Shown: positions 1 to 8,066, counted from the stretch's first letter. The stretch: 64,000 nucleotides of DNA from Luteolibacter rhizosphaerae (GCF_025950095.1 NZ_JAPDDR010000008.1:310001-374000); one strand, 5' to 3'. Notes: generated by a model from the letters alone, not told the origin. Program-made: numbers and translations.

Positions 1-2
1 TC

Positions 3-359
3 AAGACCGGTATCGAAGCGCTCGAGAAGGCCGTGGCGAAGAACCAGGAGGAGATCTCCCGCTTGGCCGAGCGTGACACGACCCGCGACAGCCGCATCCG
101 CCGCAACTCGATGGAGTCCGTGGTGACCGCAGTGAACGAAGACTGGGGCTTCGTGATCATCGGTGCTGGCAGCAACACCGGTTTCACCCCGCAGACCAAG
201 CTGCTCGTCAAGCGTGACGGCCGCCTGATCGGCATGGTGAAGCCTTCCTCGATCGAGCCTTCCCAAGTGGTGGCCGAGATCGACAACGACACGGTGGCTC
301 CGGGCGTGCGCATCCAACCGGGTGACCGCGTGATCCTGGCCGAGCCGGCCGCCAACTGA
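3..359 (+). CDS. C-terminal part of an uncharacterised protein, cut by the window edge
   Basis: The frame is open from the left edge, so the N-terminus is missing; 118 residues are visible. They begin with a charged, coiled-coil-like stretch (KNQEEISRLAERDTTRD). A compact beta-rich domain follows, with VNEDWGFVIIGAG, LLVKRDGRLIGMV and PGDRVIL. I do not recognise a named family and assign no function. A strong hairpin terminator follows the stop, so this is the last gene of its transcript. An in-frame GTG at 33 could be mistaken for the start, but codons upstream of it stay open to the edge. Confidence 0.75.
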   Translation, partial: KTGIEALEKAVAKNQEEISRLAERDTTRDSRIRRNSMESVVTAVNEDWGFVIIGAGSNTGFTPQTKLLVKRDGRLIGMVKPSSIEPSQVVAEIDNDTVAPGVRIQPGDRVILAEPAAN

Positions 360-386
360 GTCGATCCGACTGAAGTTCACTTTCAA

Positions 387-424
387 GGCCTCCGCGAGCT
401 TGCAAGCCGCGGGGGCCTTTTTAT
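387..424 (+). terminator. Rho-independent terminator
   Basis: GGCCTCCGCG pairs with CGCGGGGGCC (one G-U pair) around a short loop and is followed by TTTTTATT. It sits 27 bases after the stop of the partial gene at the left edge. Confidence 0.85.
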
Positions 425-433
425 TGTCGGGCC

Positions 434-625
434 ATGCGATTCTTTCTAGCCGCCCTCGCCGTGACCGCCGTGATGCCGCTCGTTTCCTGCAAGACGGGGG
501 ATGAGGAGGAAGTCCGCAAGCCGGTGGGTCCGCCGAGCCAGTCGAGCCAGATTCCATGGAACAAGCCGGTGCCCGGACAGGGTGGCGGTGCCTTCGGTGC
601 CCTGCCGCAGCAGCCCCGCCGCTGA
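434..625 (+). CDS. Small lipoprotein, first of a tandem paralogous pair
   Basis: This 63-residue protein has a lipoprotein signal peptide ending in the lipobox LVSC (Cys at about 20). The short mature part is rich in Pro, Gly and Gln and ends GGGAFGALPQQPRR. It should be lipid-anchored in the envelope. The next gene starts 4 bases after the stop and encodes a paralogue with nearly the same tail, so the pair is probably co-transcribed and arose by duplication. The function is unknown. The start ATG at 434 directly follows the terminator T-run, so the promoter must overlap or precede the terminator. Confidence 0.7.
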   Translation: MRFFLAALAVTAVMPLVSCKTGDEEEVRKPVGPPSQSSQIPWNKPVPGQGGGAFGALPQQPRR

Positions 626-629
626 GGTG

Positions 630-803
630 ATGATGGCGAGGTGGGTGATACTGGCCGGAGTGGTGATGGTTTTGGTGGCTTGTGCAGGGCACGAGCCGCA
701 GCGCGGTCCGGTTTCGGAGAAGGATCAGAAGTCGTGGAGCCGACCGGAGCCGGGTCGTGGTGGCGGGGCATTCCGGGTGATGCCGCAGCAGCCGCGGAGG
801 TGA
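630..803 (+). CDS. Small lipoprotein, second of the tandem pair
   Basis: This 57-residue protein starts at ATG 630 (a second ATG follows at 633). It has a hydrophobic signal with lipobox LVAC and ends GGGAFRVMPQQPRR, matching the tail of the preceding lipoprotein (GGGAFGALPQQPRR). The centre also matches loosely (KSWSRPEPGRGGGAF against QIPWNKPVPGQGGGAF). A longer reading of the same frame from 501 would run through the neighbouring gene and lose the signal peptide, so I reject it. The conserved C-terminal motif suggests a shared envelope role that I cannot name. Confidence 0.65.
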   Translation: MMARWVILAGVVMVLVACAGHEPQRGPVSEKDQKSWSRPEPGRGGGAFRVMPQQPRR

Positions 804-844
804 GGGGATGGACGGGGATGCCGGGGTGATGGCTCCGTGTCGTC

Positions 845-938
845 CCTGCCGGGACTCGGGTGGTTGCCCCTTGATACCGGTGGCTTACGCCACCGGCTAA
901 TATCTGTCGCCCCTGCCGGGGCTTTGTTCCGTAGTTCC
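845..938. repeat. Intergenic repeat, family A copy 1
   Basis: The unit contains CCGGTGGCTTACGCCACCGG, a self-complementary hairpin. It ends in CGGGGCTTTGTTCCGTAGT (917-935), which recurs at 18254-18272. The hairpin and recurrence fit a non-coding dispersed repeat. Confidence 0.65.
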
Positions 939-1145
939 TCTGCGACAGTGATGGTTTGAAGGGGGGCTGGAGGGAGAGGGTGGATTCAGAAGAGCGGGCA
1001 GCCTGTTCCAAGCAGTGGTGAGGTGAAGTGGTGGTGTGGGGCAAGCTGGGGTGGCTGCTTCAGGGGCACGCGGGACGGTACGGACCACTTCTTATACCAT
1101 CTCCAATGGTTCATGTGTCTTTTGGGTAATGCGGGCCAAGCGACC

Positions 1146-1236
1146 ACGGATTTACGGATTGGACGGATTACGCGGATTTTGAACCGATGGACGGGCTGGG
1201 ATTCACCTCCTTGCCCGAGGAAATCCGTAAATCCGT
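1146..1236. repeat. Inverted repeat of a CGGATTTACGG-type element
   Basis: ACGGATTTACGGATT (1146-1160) is the exact reverse complement of AATCCGTAAATCCGT (1222-1236), giving a 15-bp inverted repeat with a 61-base spacer. Adjoining sequence (GGACGGATTACGCGGATTTT) continues the same direct-repeat theme. Confidence 0.6.
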
Positions 1237-1350
1237 TGAAACCCGTACCATCCGTCGCTACTGCCCGAAGCAGCGAAAAGTCACCTTATAGAATCGACTT
1301 GGTATTAGATCGTGCGGGACGCGAATGGAGAGAGAACCGGGGCCGTATCC

Positions 1351-1503
1351 GCTGCTTCACGGCAGCAGGCTGCCTGCCGAAAGCGGCAGCAGGCTGCGCG
1401 CAGTCCAAGGCGGCGGTGCCGCGGGAGGAAAGGCGTCGGGGGTGGGGCGGGATGACAGATGGCTTCGACCGCCTGAAGGCGGGACTACGTGCCCTTGGTG
1501 GCG
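1351..1503. repeat. Intergenic repeat, family B copy 1
   Basis: This shares GCTGCTTCACGGCAGCAGGC, GCAGTCCAAGG, CGCCTGAAGGCGGGACTAC and CCCTTGGTGGC, in the same order, with a second copy at 2619-2734. Several of these blocks are small palindromes. Both copies lie just beyond the 3' end of a minus-strand gene (rlmH and glyQS). Confidence 0.7.
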
Positions 1504-1517
1504 GGCGGCTAGGGTGG

Positions 1518-1958
1518 CTAGCGGTGGTAGGGCTCGCCGCGGCGGAGGGTGGCGACGCGGTAGAGTTGCTCTAGCAGGACGACGAGGGCGAGTTCGTGCT
1601 GCATGGTGAGGCGGGAGAGGGACCAGACAGCGTCGCAGGTTTGGCGGAGTTCGGGGGTGTGGCCGTCGGAGGCGCCGATGAGGAAGCTGAGGGCCTTGAT
1701 CTCGCCGCGCAGCTCAAGGGAGGCGAATTTGTCGGCCCAGGCCTGGGTGGCGAGGACTTCGCCGCGCTCGTCCATGGCGATGCGGAAGTTTCCGGCGGAG
1801 CGCTCTAACAGGGCGGCGGAGACGGTGGCGGAGTCGCCGGCCTTGAGGTATTCGAGTTCGTAGGCGCCGTAGCGGGAGAGGCGCTTGAGGTACTCCTCGA
1901 CGCCGCTCTTGGCGTAGGCGAGGGCGGGTTTGCCAGCGGCGAGGATGCGGATACGCAC
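1518..1958 (-). CDS. rlmH: 23S rRNA (pseudouridine-1915-N3)-methyltransferase RlmH
   Basis: This SPOUT-family methyltransferase modifies pseudouridine 1915 in helix 69 of 23S rRNA, using S-adenosylmethionine on assembled ribosomes. The 146-residue protein is close to the usual family length (about 155). It shows the family core: the cofactor-binding knot segment SFLIGASDGH, then LTMQHELALVVLLEQLYR, and the C-terminal tail GEPYHR. The start is GTG at 1958 (VRIRILAAGKP). It is transcribed away from the EF-hand lipoprotein gene with only 85 bases between them, so the two promoters share that gap. Confidence 0.93.
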   Translation of the reverse strand: MRIRILAAGKPALAYAKSGVEEYLKRLSRYGAYELEYLKAGDSATVSAALLERSAGNFRIAMDERGEVLATQAWADKFASLELRGEIKALSFLIGASDGHTPELRQTCDAVWSLSRLTMQHELALVVLLEQLYRVATLRRGEPYHR

Positions 1959-2043
1959 GCGGGAGGGTCCGGCGCGAAGGGAGGGGGAGTCAATGCGCTT
2001 TCCCGCTTGTCGCGCGCGGAGGTTTCGGGAAGAAGGTGGGTCG

Positions 2044-2349
2044 ATGAAATACCTGTCGCTGCTGCCATTTCTGTTCGTTGCCTGTGCTCATCAGGATCCC
2101 CACTCCGAGGCGGCGCACGGGCGGAAGATGATGGCGCTGATCGAGAAGTTCGACCGCTTCGACTACAATGCGAACGGCTTGCTGACGCGGCAGGAGATCG
2201 AGCAAGGAATCAAGGAGACGGACGTGGAGGGGGTGAGCACGGAGGAACTTGACGCGATGATGAAGTACTACGACGTGAACAAGGACGGGTCGATCTCGCG
2301 CTGGGAGTCCGAGCATGTGTTAGACAAGCCGGTACCGGATTTGCACTGA
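2044..2349 (+). CDS. EF-hand calcium-binding lipoprotein
   Basis: The 101-residue protein begins MKYLSLLPFLFVACAHQ, a signal peptide with lipobox FVAC. Two EF-hand loops follow: DYNANGLLTRQE and DVNKDGSISRWE. Both have acidic or Asn ligands at positions 1, 3 and 5, Gly at 6 and Glu at 12, so calcium binding is likely. The protein should be lipid-anchored on the periplasmic side. ATG 2044 is chosen because it gives the signal peptide and follows AAGGTGG; the frame continues upstream to 1930, but that extension overlaps rlmH and has no signal. Its partner or pathway is unknown. Confidence 0.82.
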   Translation: MKYLSLLPFLFVACAHQDPHSEAAHGRKMMALIEKFDRFDYNANGLLTRQEIEQGIKETDVEGVSTEELDAMMKYYDVNKDGSISRWESEHVLDKPVPDLH

Positions 2350-2378
2350 GGTGGCGCTGTTCCGTGGCTGTGGAGTTG

Positions 2379-2415
2379 ACCGCGGAGGCGCAGAGGTCGC
2401 GGAGAAACGCAGAGG
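2379..2415. repeat. Intergenic repeat, family C (CCGCGGAGGCGCAGAG)
   Basis: ACCGCGGAGGCGCAGAG is followed by TCGCGGAG and a CGCAGAGG-type block. The same pattern recurs at 4524-4561 and, more diverged, at 15112-15140. Confidence 0.65.
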
Positions 2416-2437
2416 GGGAGAGAAAGGATTTTCGGGG

Positions 2438-2474
2438 GCCCGCCCGCTTTGTGCGTTGGCGGGCTTTTCTTTTT
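2438..2474 (+). terminator. Rho-independent terminator of the EF-hand gene
   Basis: GCCCGCC (2438-2444) pairs perfectly with GGCGGGC (2458-2464) and is followed by TTTTCTTTTT. Confidence 0.8.
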
Positions 2475-2618
2475 CTCTTTGGGGGGGGCGCGGATGAGGA
2501 GGCTGGGGCCAGGATAGGAGGGATCAGGATGATCTGCGGTTGAGATCTTTCGGTGGAGATGGCGGAGCCGTTTCAGGTGGGGCGGGGCGCGGACGGAGGG
2601 AGGCCCGGGACCATGAGC

Positions 2619-2734
2619 GCTGCTTCACGGCAGCAGGCTGCACGCAGTCCAAGGAGGCTGCGCCTCGAGAGGTGAGGTGAGCCGGGATAGCGGCTTCGTC
2701 CGCCTGAAGGCGGGACTACTTACCCTTGGTGGCC
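2619..2734. repeat. Intergenic repeat, family B copy 2
   Basis: This is the second copy of the element at 1351-1503, with the same ordered blocks (GCTTCACGGCAGCAGGCTGC, GCAGTCCAAGG, CGCCTGAAGGCGGGACTAC, CCCTTGGTGGC) and some internal deletion. The surrounding spacer 2350-2776 otherwise holds only the family C unit and the terminator; I see no gene in it. Confidence 0.7.
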
Positions 2735-2776
2735 GGCGTTGGGGGTTGGGGCGCGAGACGCGCCCCCTCCTTGGGA

Positions 2777-4357
2777 TTAGCGGACGCGCTCGAGGAGCCA
2801 GGGGAGGAGAGCATCGATGGCGATGCGCTCTTGTTCCATGGAGTCGCGGTGGCGGATGGTGACGGTGTCCTTCAGCTCGGGGCCGTTTTCGCCGAGGGTG
2901 TCGAAGTCGACGGTGATGCAGAAGGGGGTGCCGCACTCGTCCTGGCGACGGTAGCGCTTACCGACGGAGCCGCCGTCGTCGTAGAAGACGGTCATCCACG
3001 GTTGAAGCGTCTTCTGGATCTCCTTGCAGATGCGGACTTGGTCTTCGTTCTTCTTGAGAAGAGGGAAGATGCCGACCTTCACGGGGGCCATGCGCGGGAC
3101 GAAGCGGAGGACTTCGCGGGAGTCGTCCTTGCCCTTGTCATCGGTAAGCTTCTCGAAGTCGTAGGCCTCGCAGATAAGGGCGAGCACGGTGCGGTCGCAG
3201 CCGGCGGAGGGCTCGACGACGTGCGGGAGGAAGCGCTCCTTGGTTTCCTCGTCGAAGTATTCGAGCGGCTTGCCGGAGCCCTTCTGATGGACGCCGAGGT
3301 CGTAGTCGGTGCGGTAGGCGACACCTTCCAGCTCCTGGATGCCGAAGGGGAACTCGTATTCGATGTCGTAGGTCTTCTGCGAGTAGAAGGCGCGCTCGCC
3401 ATCGGGGATGTCGAGGATGTGGAGCTTCTCGCGCGGGATGCCGATGTCGCTGTAGAAGTTGAGGCGGGCTTCGAGCCACTCGTCGGTGAGGCGGAGGCCG
3501 TCTTCCGGACGGCAGAAGTACTCGATCTCCATTTGCTCGAACTCGCGGCTACGGAAGGTGTAGTTGCGCGGGTTGATCTCGTTGCGGAAGGACTTGCCGA
3601 TCTGGGCGATGCCGAAGGGCAGCTTGATGCGGTTCGAGTCGAGGACGTTCTTGTATTGGACGAAGATCGACTGCGCGGTCTCCGGGCGCAGGTAGGCGTC
3701 GGAGGACGGATCGTTGTCGTCCGCGGAGGCACCCATCTTGGTCTTGAACATCAGGTTGAACTCGCGGGGCTCGGTGAGGAGGCTGCCGTTGTCCGGATTG
3801 AAGGAGGTGGTGCCGGTGACTTCCTCGCGGCGGTCTTCGATCAGCTCGAGTTCCTTCGGGGAGATCTTCTTGTCCGGCATGAGCTCGCCGTAGAACTTGC
3901 GGGCGGTCTTGTGGGACTCGATGGGGTCCTTGCCGGGGGCGACGAGGACGGCGAAGGGGCGCTCGACGCTCCAGCTGGTGGCCGCGTGCTTGGCGCCCTT
4001 GAAGTAAACGGCGGTGCCGTCCTGGGCGGGGACCTGGTCGGCGCGGAGGCGGGCCTTCGAGAGGAGGCAGTCGCACATCGGGTCGCTGAAGCTATCGAGG
4101 TGGCCGGAGGACTTGAGGACCTGCGGCATAGTCAGGATGGCGCCATCCATGCCGAGGACGTCATCGCGCTCCTGGACGGTCTTGCGCCACCAGTAGTCCT
4201 TGAGATTGCGCTTCAGCTCGGCCCCGAGCGGACCGTAGTCCCAGCAGCCATTGAGACCGCCGTAGAGTTCACCGGCTTGGAAGATGAAGCCGCGGCGCTT
4301 GCAGAGAGAGACGATTTTCTCCATGCGGGCGGGGTCGGTGAAGTCCTTGTTGGCCAT
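2777..4357 (-). CDS. glyQS: Glycyl-tRNA synthetase, homodimeric class II type
   Basis: This cytoplasmic enzyme charges tRNA-Gly with glycine. The 526-residue protein starts MANKDFTDPARMEKIVSLCK and has the N-terminal signature RRGFIFQAGELYGG..GCWDYGPLG. Motif 2 is represented by FRNEINPR and motif 3 by PSAGCDRTVLAL. A C-terminal anticodon-binding domain contains VKVGIFPLLKK and ends with RHRDSMEQERI. The length and domain order fit the alpha2-type enzyme, not the separate alpha/beta subunits. It stands alone between repeat-rich spacers, and its ATG at 4357 has only a weak ribosome-binding site. Confidence 0.96.
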   Translation of the reverse strand: MANKDFTDPARMEKIVSLCKRRGFIFQAGELYGGLNGCWDYGPLGAELKRNLKDYWWRKTVQERDDVLGMDGAILTMPQVLKSSGHLDSFSDPMCDCLLSKARLRADQVPAQDGTAVYFKGAKHAATSWSVERPFAVLVAPGKDPIESHKTARKFYGELMPDKKISPKELELIEDRREEVTGTTSFNPDNGSLLTEPREFNLMFKTKMGASADDNDPSSDAYLRPETAQSIFVQYKNVLDSNRIKLPFGIAQIGKSFRNEINPRNYTFRSREFEQMEIEYFCRPEDGLRLTDEWLEARLNFYSDIGIPREKLHILDIPDGERAFYSQKTYDIEYEFPFGIQELEGVAYRTDYDLGVHQKGSGKPLEYFDEETKERFLPHVVEPSAGCDRTVLALICEAYDFEKLTDDKGKDDSREVLRFVPRMAPVKVGIFPLLKKNEDQVRICKEIQKTLQPWMTVFYDDGGSVGKRYRRQDECGTPFCITVDFDTLGENGPELKDTVTIRHRDSMEQERIAIDALLPWLLERVR

Positions 4358-4523
4358 AGGGTCGAGCGGGTTGGGGGGCGGATGGAATCAGGCCGGGGGG
4401 CGGGGGGCAAGGCGGGATTGTGGAAGCCGGGAAGCGCGAATTACCAAGCACTAGTTTTCAAACGGGAGTGGGGCTGGGTTGGGGGGAGGCAGGGTGCCGA
4501 GCAAGTGGTGGGCGGTGGGAGAC

Positions 4524-4561
4524 TACCGCGGAGGCGCAGAGATCGCGGAGGAGCGCGGAGG
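4524..4561. repeat. Intergenic repeat, family C copy 2
   Basis: TACCGCGGAGGCGCAGAG, then ATCGCGGAGGAGCGCGGAGG, closely repeats the unit at 2379-2415. It sits in the 375-base gene-free spacer 4358-4732, where I see no gene and no clear terminator. Confidence 0.65.
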
Positions 4562-4732
4562 CAGGCAACTACCAATGGCCAAGCACCCTTGAGGCGGCCG
4601 GAATGAAGTGACATTTCCGGGGTCTCCCGCCGCCGCCAAGGGAGGGCGAGGAGTCCTGAAGGCTGAACGCTGAACTCCGGATTTCGAACGGGAGGGTGGC
4701 GCGGAGGAATAGAGGGGATAGGTTGGCCTCTG

Positions 4733-5839
4733 ATGAGCATGTACCGAAGGATCTTTTGCGGGGTGCTGGGGATGGTGGTGATGGCAGGGGCGGCTCGAGC
4801 GGAGGAAGCGGGGAAGCTGGAGGAAGTGGCGGCCTTCGGGAAGAACCAGCCGATCGGGATGGCGGTGGCGTCGAAGCCGAACCGGGTGTTCGTGTCGTTC
4901 CCGCATAAGGAGCCTTTTTTGTACGGGCTGACAGAGATCGTGAACGGGGAGCGGAAGCCATTCCCGAACGAGGAGTGGAACCGCTACGATACGACGAAGC
5001 CGGAGAGCCACTTCGTGAACGTGCAGGATCTTTTCGTGGATGGCGGGGATGACCTGTGGGTGTTGGATTCGGCACCGGGGGCGGCGGGTTCGATCTTCGG
5101 GAAAGAGGGCGGGGCGAAGGGCGGCTACTTCAAGCTGGTGCGGATCGATCTGGAGAAGAACGAGGTGGCGCGGGTCTATGATTTTCCGGATCTGGCGAAG
5201 GAGAAGAGCGGCCTGAATGACGTGTGCGTGGATCTGGGTCACGGGCTGGCCTATTTGTCGGACCCAGGGCAGAAGGCGATCGTGGTGCTGGATCTGGAGA
5301 GCGGGAAGACGCGGACGGTGCTGCAGGAGCATGCATCGACGCTGGCGACGCCGGGCTTCAAGCTGAGCTACGAGGGCAAGGAGATGGTGGATGGGGAGGG
5401 GAAGCCTTTCAGCTCGAACGTGAACGGGATCGCGCTGACAAAGGATGAGAAGTATTTCTACTACCGGGCGATCAACCAGACGAAGCTGTACCGGATCGAG
5501 ACGAAGTATCTAGCGGATGCGGGACTGAGCGCGGAGGAACTGGGGAAGAAGGTGGAGACTGTGGCGGAGACGGGGGTGTGCCACGGGATGGTGACGGATG
5601 CGAAAGGGAATGTTTTTCTAACAGATTCGATGAATCAGGCGATGAAGTATGTGACGCCTGAGGGAGAGCTGAAGACCCTGGTGACGGATGAGAGATTGAT
5701 CTGGCCGGATTCGCTGGGGGTGGGGTCGGACGGGTATCTGTACCTGACCTGCGCGCAGATGAACCGGCTGCCGAAGTATCACGGCGGGGAGGACAAGGTG
5801 AGCTATCCTTACCGGGCTTTCCGGGTGAAGTTGCCTTGA
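4733..5839 (+). CDS. Secreted major-royal-jelly/yellow-like beta-propeller protein
   Basis: The 368-residue protein has a signal peptide (FCGVLGMVVMAGAARAEEA). It then shows repeated propeller-like strands such as QPIGMAVASKPNRVFVSFPH, DLWVLDSAP, GLNDVCVDLGHGLAYLSDPG, NVNGIALTKDEKYFYYR and KGNVFLTDSMNQAM. The pattern, length and ending (YPYRAFRVKLP) resemble the major royal jelly protein/yellow family, related in fold to SMP-30 and gluconolactonases. It should be periplasmic or secreted. The substrate is unknown: bacterial members are often annotated gluconolactonase-like without proof. The start is ATG 4733, with another possible ATG at 4739. Confidence 0.72.
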   Translation: MSMYRRIFCGVLGMVVMAGAARAEEAGKLEEVAAFGKNQPIGMAVASKPNRVFVSFPHKEPFLYGLTEIVNGERKPFPNEEWNRYDTTKPESHFVNVQDLFVDGGDDLWVLDSAPGAAGSIFGKEGGAKGGYFKLVRIDLEKNEVARVYDFPDLAKEKSGLNDVCVDLGHGLAYLSDPGQKAIVVLDLESGKTRTVLQEHASTLATPGFKLSYEGKEMVDGEGKPFSSNVNGIALTKDEKYFYYRAINQTKLYRIETKYLADAGLSAEELGKKVETVAETGVCHGMVTDAKGNVFLTDSMNQAMKYVTPEGELKTLVTDERLIWPDSLGVGSDGYLYLTCAQMNRLPKYHGGEDKVSYPYRAFRVKLP

Positions 5840-6090
5840 GGGGAGGAAGAGGTTTTTGAACAGGAAGGAAGGGAGGAGAGGTGAGGTTGGATGGGGGAGT
5901 GGTGTTCTTCCCGAAGGTTCGGATCGACTGAAGTTGTTCGATCCATCCAAGAATAGGCAGTCGGACCTCTTCGATTCGCGAAGCGGGCGCAGCCAGTGGT
6001 CGGGTGGCGGGCTGGCTTTGATGCTTTTTTTACGGGGTCGGGCGGGGCTTTGACTCCTGCTTCGGGAAAGGCGTGGGACGATGGTGACGA
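5840..6090 (+). promoter_or_regulatory. Leader region of the kdp locus
   Basis: This 251-base gap precedes the first small ORF of the kdp cluster and should contain the kdp promoter and KdpE-binding sites. The only clear structure is the inverted repeat GGATCGA (5921-5927)/TCGATCC (5938-5944). I could not assign a riboswitch or define promoter boxes. Confidence 0.3.
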
Positions 6091-6174
6091 ATGAACGACC
6101 TCGTTTACCTCGCCGTGACGGCCGGCTTCTTCGGGCTGGCGGTCTTGTACTCCCGCTTCTGCGGCAACCTCTGA
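6091..6174 (+). CDS. 27-residue hydrophobic protein preceding kdpF
   Basis: MNDLVYLAVTAGFFGLAVLY is followed by SRFCGNL and a stop: one predicted transmembrane helix and a short polar tail. The stop is 7 bases before the kdpF start, so translation is probably coupled. Its size, topology and position suggest a membrane microprotein associated with the Kdp pump. I base this on context and cannot show that it is expressed. It is too short for most automatic gene calls. Confidence 0.6.
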   Translation: MNDLVYLAVTAGFFGLAVLYSRFCGNL

Positions 6175-6181
6175 ACCCGCC

Positions 6182-6265
6182 ATGGAAACCATCATCGTCG
6201 GGCTGATTGCCCTTGCCCTGCTTGCCTACCTCTTCACGGCCATGATCCGGCCGGAGAAATTCTAA
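6182..6265 (+). CDS. kdpF: KdpF, small subunit of the potassium-transporting ATPase
   Basis: The 27-residue protein METIIVGLIALALLAYLF..MIRPEKF has one membrane helix and the typical C-terminal (R)PE(K/R)F ending of KdpF. In characterised bacteria KdpF is a lipid-like helix that stabilises the KdpABC complex in the inner membrane. It starts 7 bases after the preceding small ORF and ends 13 bases before kdpA. Confidence 0.88.
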   Translation: METIIVGLIALALLAYLFTAMIRPEKF

Positions 6266-6278
6266 CAGACCTGACATC

Positions 6279-8042
6279 ATGCATGCGAAGGACTGGATAC
6301 AATTGATGCTCTTCCTGGGAGTGCTGGCGGCGATCACAAAGCCGCTGGGGATCTATTTGAGCAAGGTGCTGGATCCGGAAGGGAAGACCTGGCTCGACCC
6401 GGTTTTGAAGCCGCTTGAGCGGCTGAGCTACCGGGTGATGGGAACGGAGCCGAAGAAGGAGCAGGACTGGAAGGGATACACACTGGCGATGTTGGTCTTC
6501 AGCCTGACGGGCCTGGTCTTCACGTATGCGATCCTGCGGCTGCAGCATCTGCTGCCGATGAATCCGGAAGGATTGCCGGGCCTGAGCCCCGCACTGGCTT
6601 TCAACACGGCGGTGAGCTTCACGACGAATACGAACTGGCAGAGCTACGGGGGTGAAGGGACGATGTCCTATTTCTCCCAGATGGTGGGGCTGAGCTTCCA
6701 CAACTTCGTGTCGGCGGCGACGGGGATCGGGATCGCGGCGGCGCTGGTGCGGGGTATTGCGCGGCAAACGACTTCGTCGCTGGGGAACTTCTGGGTGGAT
6801 CTAGTACGATGCACGTACTACTTGCTGCTGCCGATCTGTGCGGCTCTGGCGGTGTTCCTTGTCTCGCAGGGGATGATCCAGAACTTCAAGAGCTACGATG
6901 TGGCCCAAGTGGTGGAGCCGCAGGTGGTGCAGGTGGAAGATGCGGAAGCGACGACGGTGGGCACGCAGAAGATCGCACAGGGTCCGATGGCCTCGCAGGT
7001 GGCGATCAAGATGCTGGGAACGAACGGCGGCGGCTTCGTGAATGCGAATGCGGCGCATCCTTATGAGAACCCGACGCCGCTGTCGAACTTCGTGCAAATG
7101 CTTTCGATCTTCGCAATCGGTAGCGGGCTGACCTGGTATCTGGGGAAAGCGACGGGGAACCAAGGGCACGGGTGGTCGGTGTGGGCGGCGATGATGGTGC
7201 TCTTCGTGGCAGGCACGCTGGGCTGCTGGTGGGCGGAAGCGCGGGGGAATCCGATTCATCACGGGCTGGGGCTGGCGATGGCGGACGGGAACTTCGAGGG
7301 GAAGGAGGTGCGCTTCGGGATCTTCAATTCCTCGCTGTTCGCAGTGGTGACGACGGCGGCTTCGTGCGGAGCGGTGAACTCGATGCACGACTCTTTCACG
7401 GCGCTCGGCGGACTGGTGCCGCTATTCATGATGGAGCTGGGCGAGGTGGTGATCGGTGGCGTGGGTGCCGGGCTCTACGGGATGCTGGTCTTCGTGGTGT
7501 TGGCGGTGTTCATCGCCGGATTGATGGTGGGGCGCACGCCGGAGTATCTCGGCAAGAAGATCAACGCCTTCGAGGTGAAGATGGCGATGCTGTCGCTGCT
7601 GGTGCTGACGCTGACGATCCTCGGCTTCACAGCGTGGGCCTCGGTGAGCGACTGGGGTTTGGCGGGCTTGAACAATGCGGGACCGCATGGCTTCAGCGAG
7701 ATGCTGTATGCCTATAGCTCGGCGACGGCGAACAACGGCAGTGCCTTCGGGGGGCTGACGGCGAATCCGGCGAGCGGTGATCCGCACTACAATGTGACGC
7801 TGGGGGTCGCGATGCTGGTGGGGCGCTTCCTGATGATCGTGCCGATCCTGGCGATGGCGGGTTCGCTGGCGAAGAAGAAGACGTCGCCGCCGGGGCCGGG
7901 AACGTTTCCGGTATCGGGCGGGACCTTCGTGGTGCTGCTGATCGGCACGGTGCTGCTGGTCGGTGCGCTGAACTTTCTGCCTGCGCTGGCGCTGGGTCCG
8001 ATCGTCGAGCACTTCCTGATGCTGGGTGGCAACCTGTTCTAA
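6279..8042 (+). CDS. kdpA: Potassium-transporting ATPase, potassium-binding subunit KdpA
   Basis: KdpA forms the potassium-selective channel-like subunit of the high-affinity KdpFABC pump in the inner membrane. The 587-residue polytopic protein carries the four selectivity-filter regions expected of this superfamily of K+ transporters: FTTNTNWQSYGGE, MLGTNGGGFVNANAAHPYENP, the SCGAVNSMHDSF segment, and SSATANNGSAFGGL. The length is close to the usual 560-600. It is followed by kdpB after 24 bases and belongs to a clear operon. Confidence 0.97.
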   Translation: MHAKDWIQLMLFLGVLAAITKPLGIYLSKVLDPEGKTWLDPVLKPLERLSYRVMGTEPKKEQDWKGYTLAMLVFSLTGLVFTYAILRLQHLLPMNPEGLPGLSPALAFNTAVSFTTNTNWQSYGGEGTMSYFSQMVGLSFHNFVSAATGIGIAAALVRGIARQTTSSLGNFWVDLVRCTYYLLLPICAALAVFLVSQGMIQNFKSYDVAQVVEPQVVQVEDAEATTVGTQKIAQGPMASQVAIKMLGTNGGGFVNANAAHPYENPTPLSNFVQMLSIFAIGSGLTWYLGKATGNQGHGWSVWAAMMVLFVAGTLGCWWAEARGNPIHHGLGLAMADGNFEGKEVRFGIFNSSLFAVVTTAASCGAVNSMHDSFTALGGLVPLFMMELGEVVIGGVGAGLYGMLVFVVLAVFIAGLMVGRTPEYLGKKINAFEVKMAMLSLLVLTLTILGFTAWASVSDWGLAGLNNAGPHGFSEMLYAYSSATANNGSAFGGLTANPASGDPHYNVTLGVAMLVGRFLMIVPILAMAGSLAKKKTSPPGPGTFPVSGGTFVVLLIGTVLLVGALNFLPALALGPIVEHFLMLGGNLF

Positions 8043-8066
8043 CAAAAATTTCAAAGGATTACGATC

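Larger units (their letters stand above)
804..1517. other. Gene-free, repeat-rich spacer
   Basis: I see no convincing gene in these 714 bases. Open frames here lack ribosome-binding sites and recognisable domains. The stretch holds three repeat elements listed separately: a family A unit, an inverted repeat built on ACGGATTTACGGATT, and a family B unit. Confidence 0.6.

Noticed and set aside
2726-4606. Long plus-strand open frame of 626 codons
   Set aside because: It is antisense to the clearly identified glycyl-tRNA synthetase and arises from GC-rich codon bias; it has no recognisable domain.
5840-6090. A c-di-AMP (ydaO-type) or other riboswitch in front of kdp
   Set aside because: Only one short inverted repeat is visible, and I could not match a conserved riboswitch core. 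A covariance-model search would decide.
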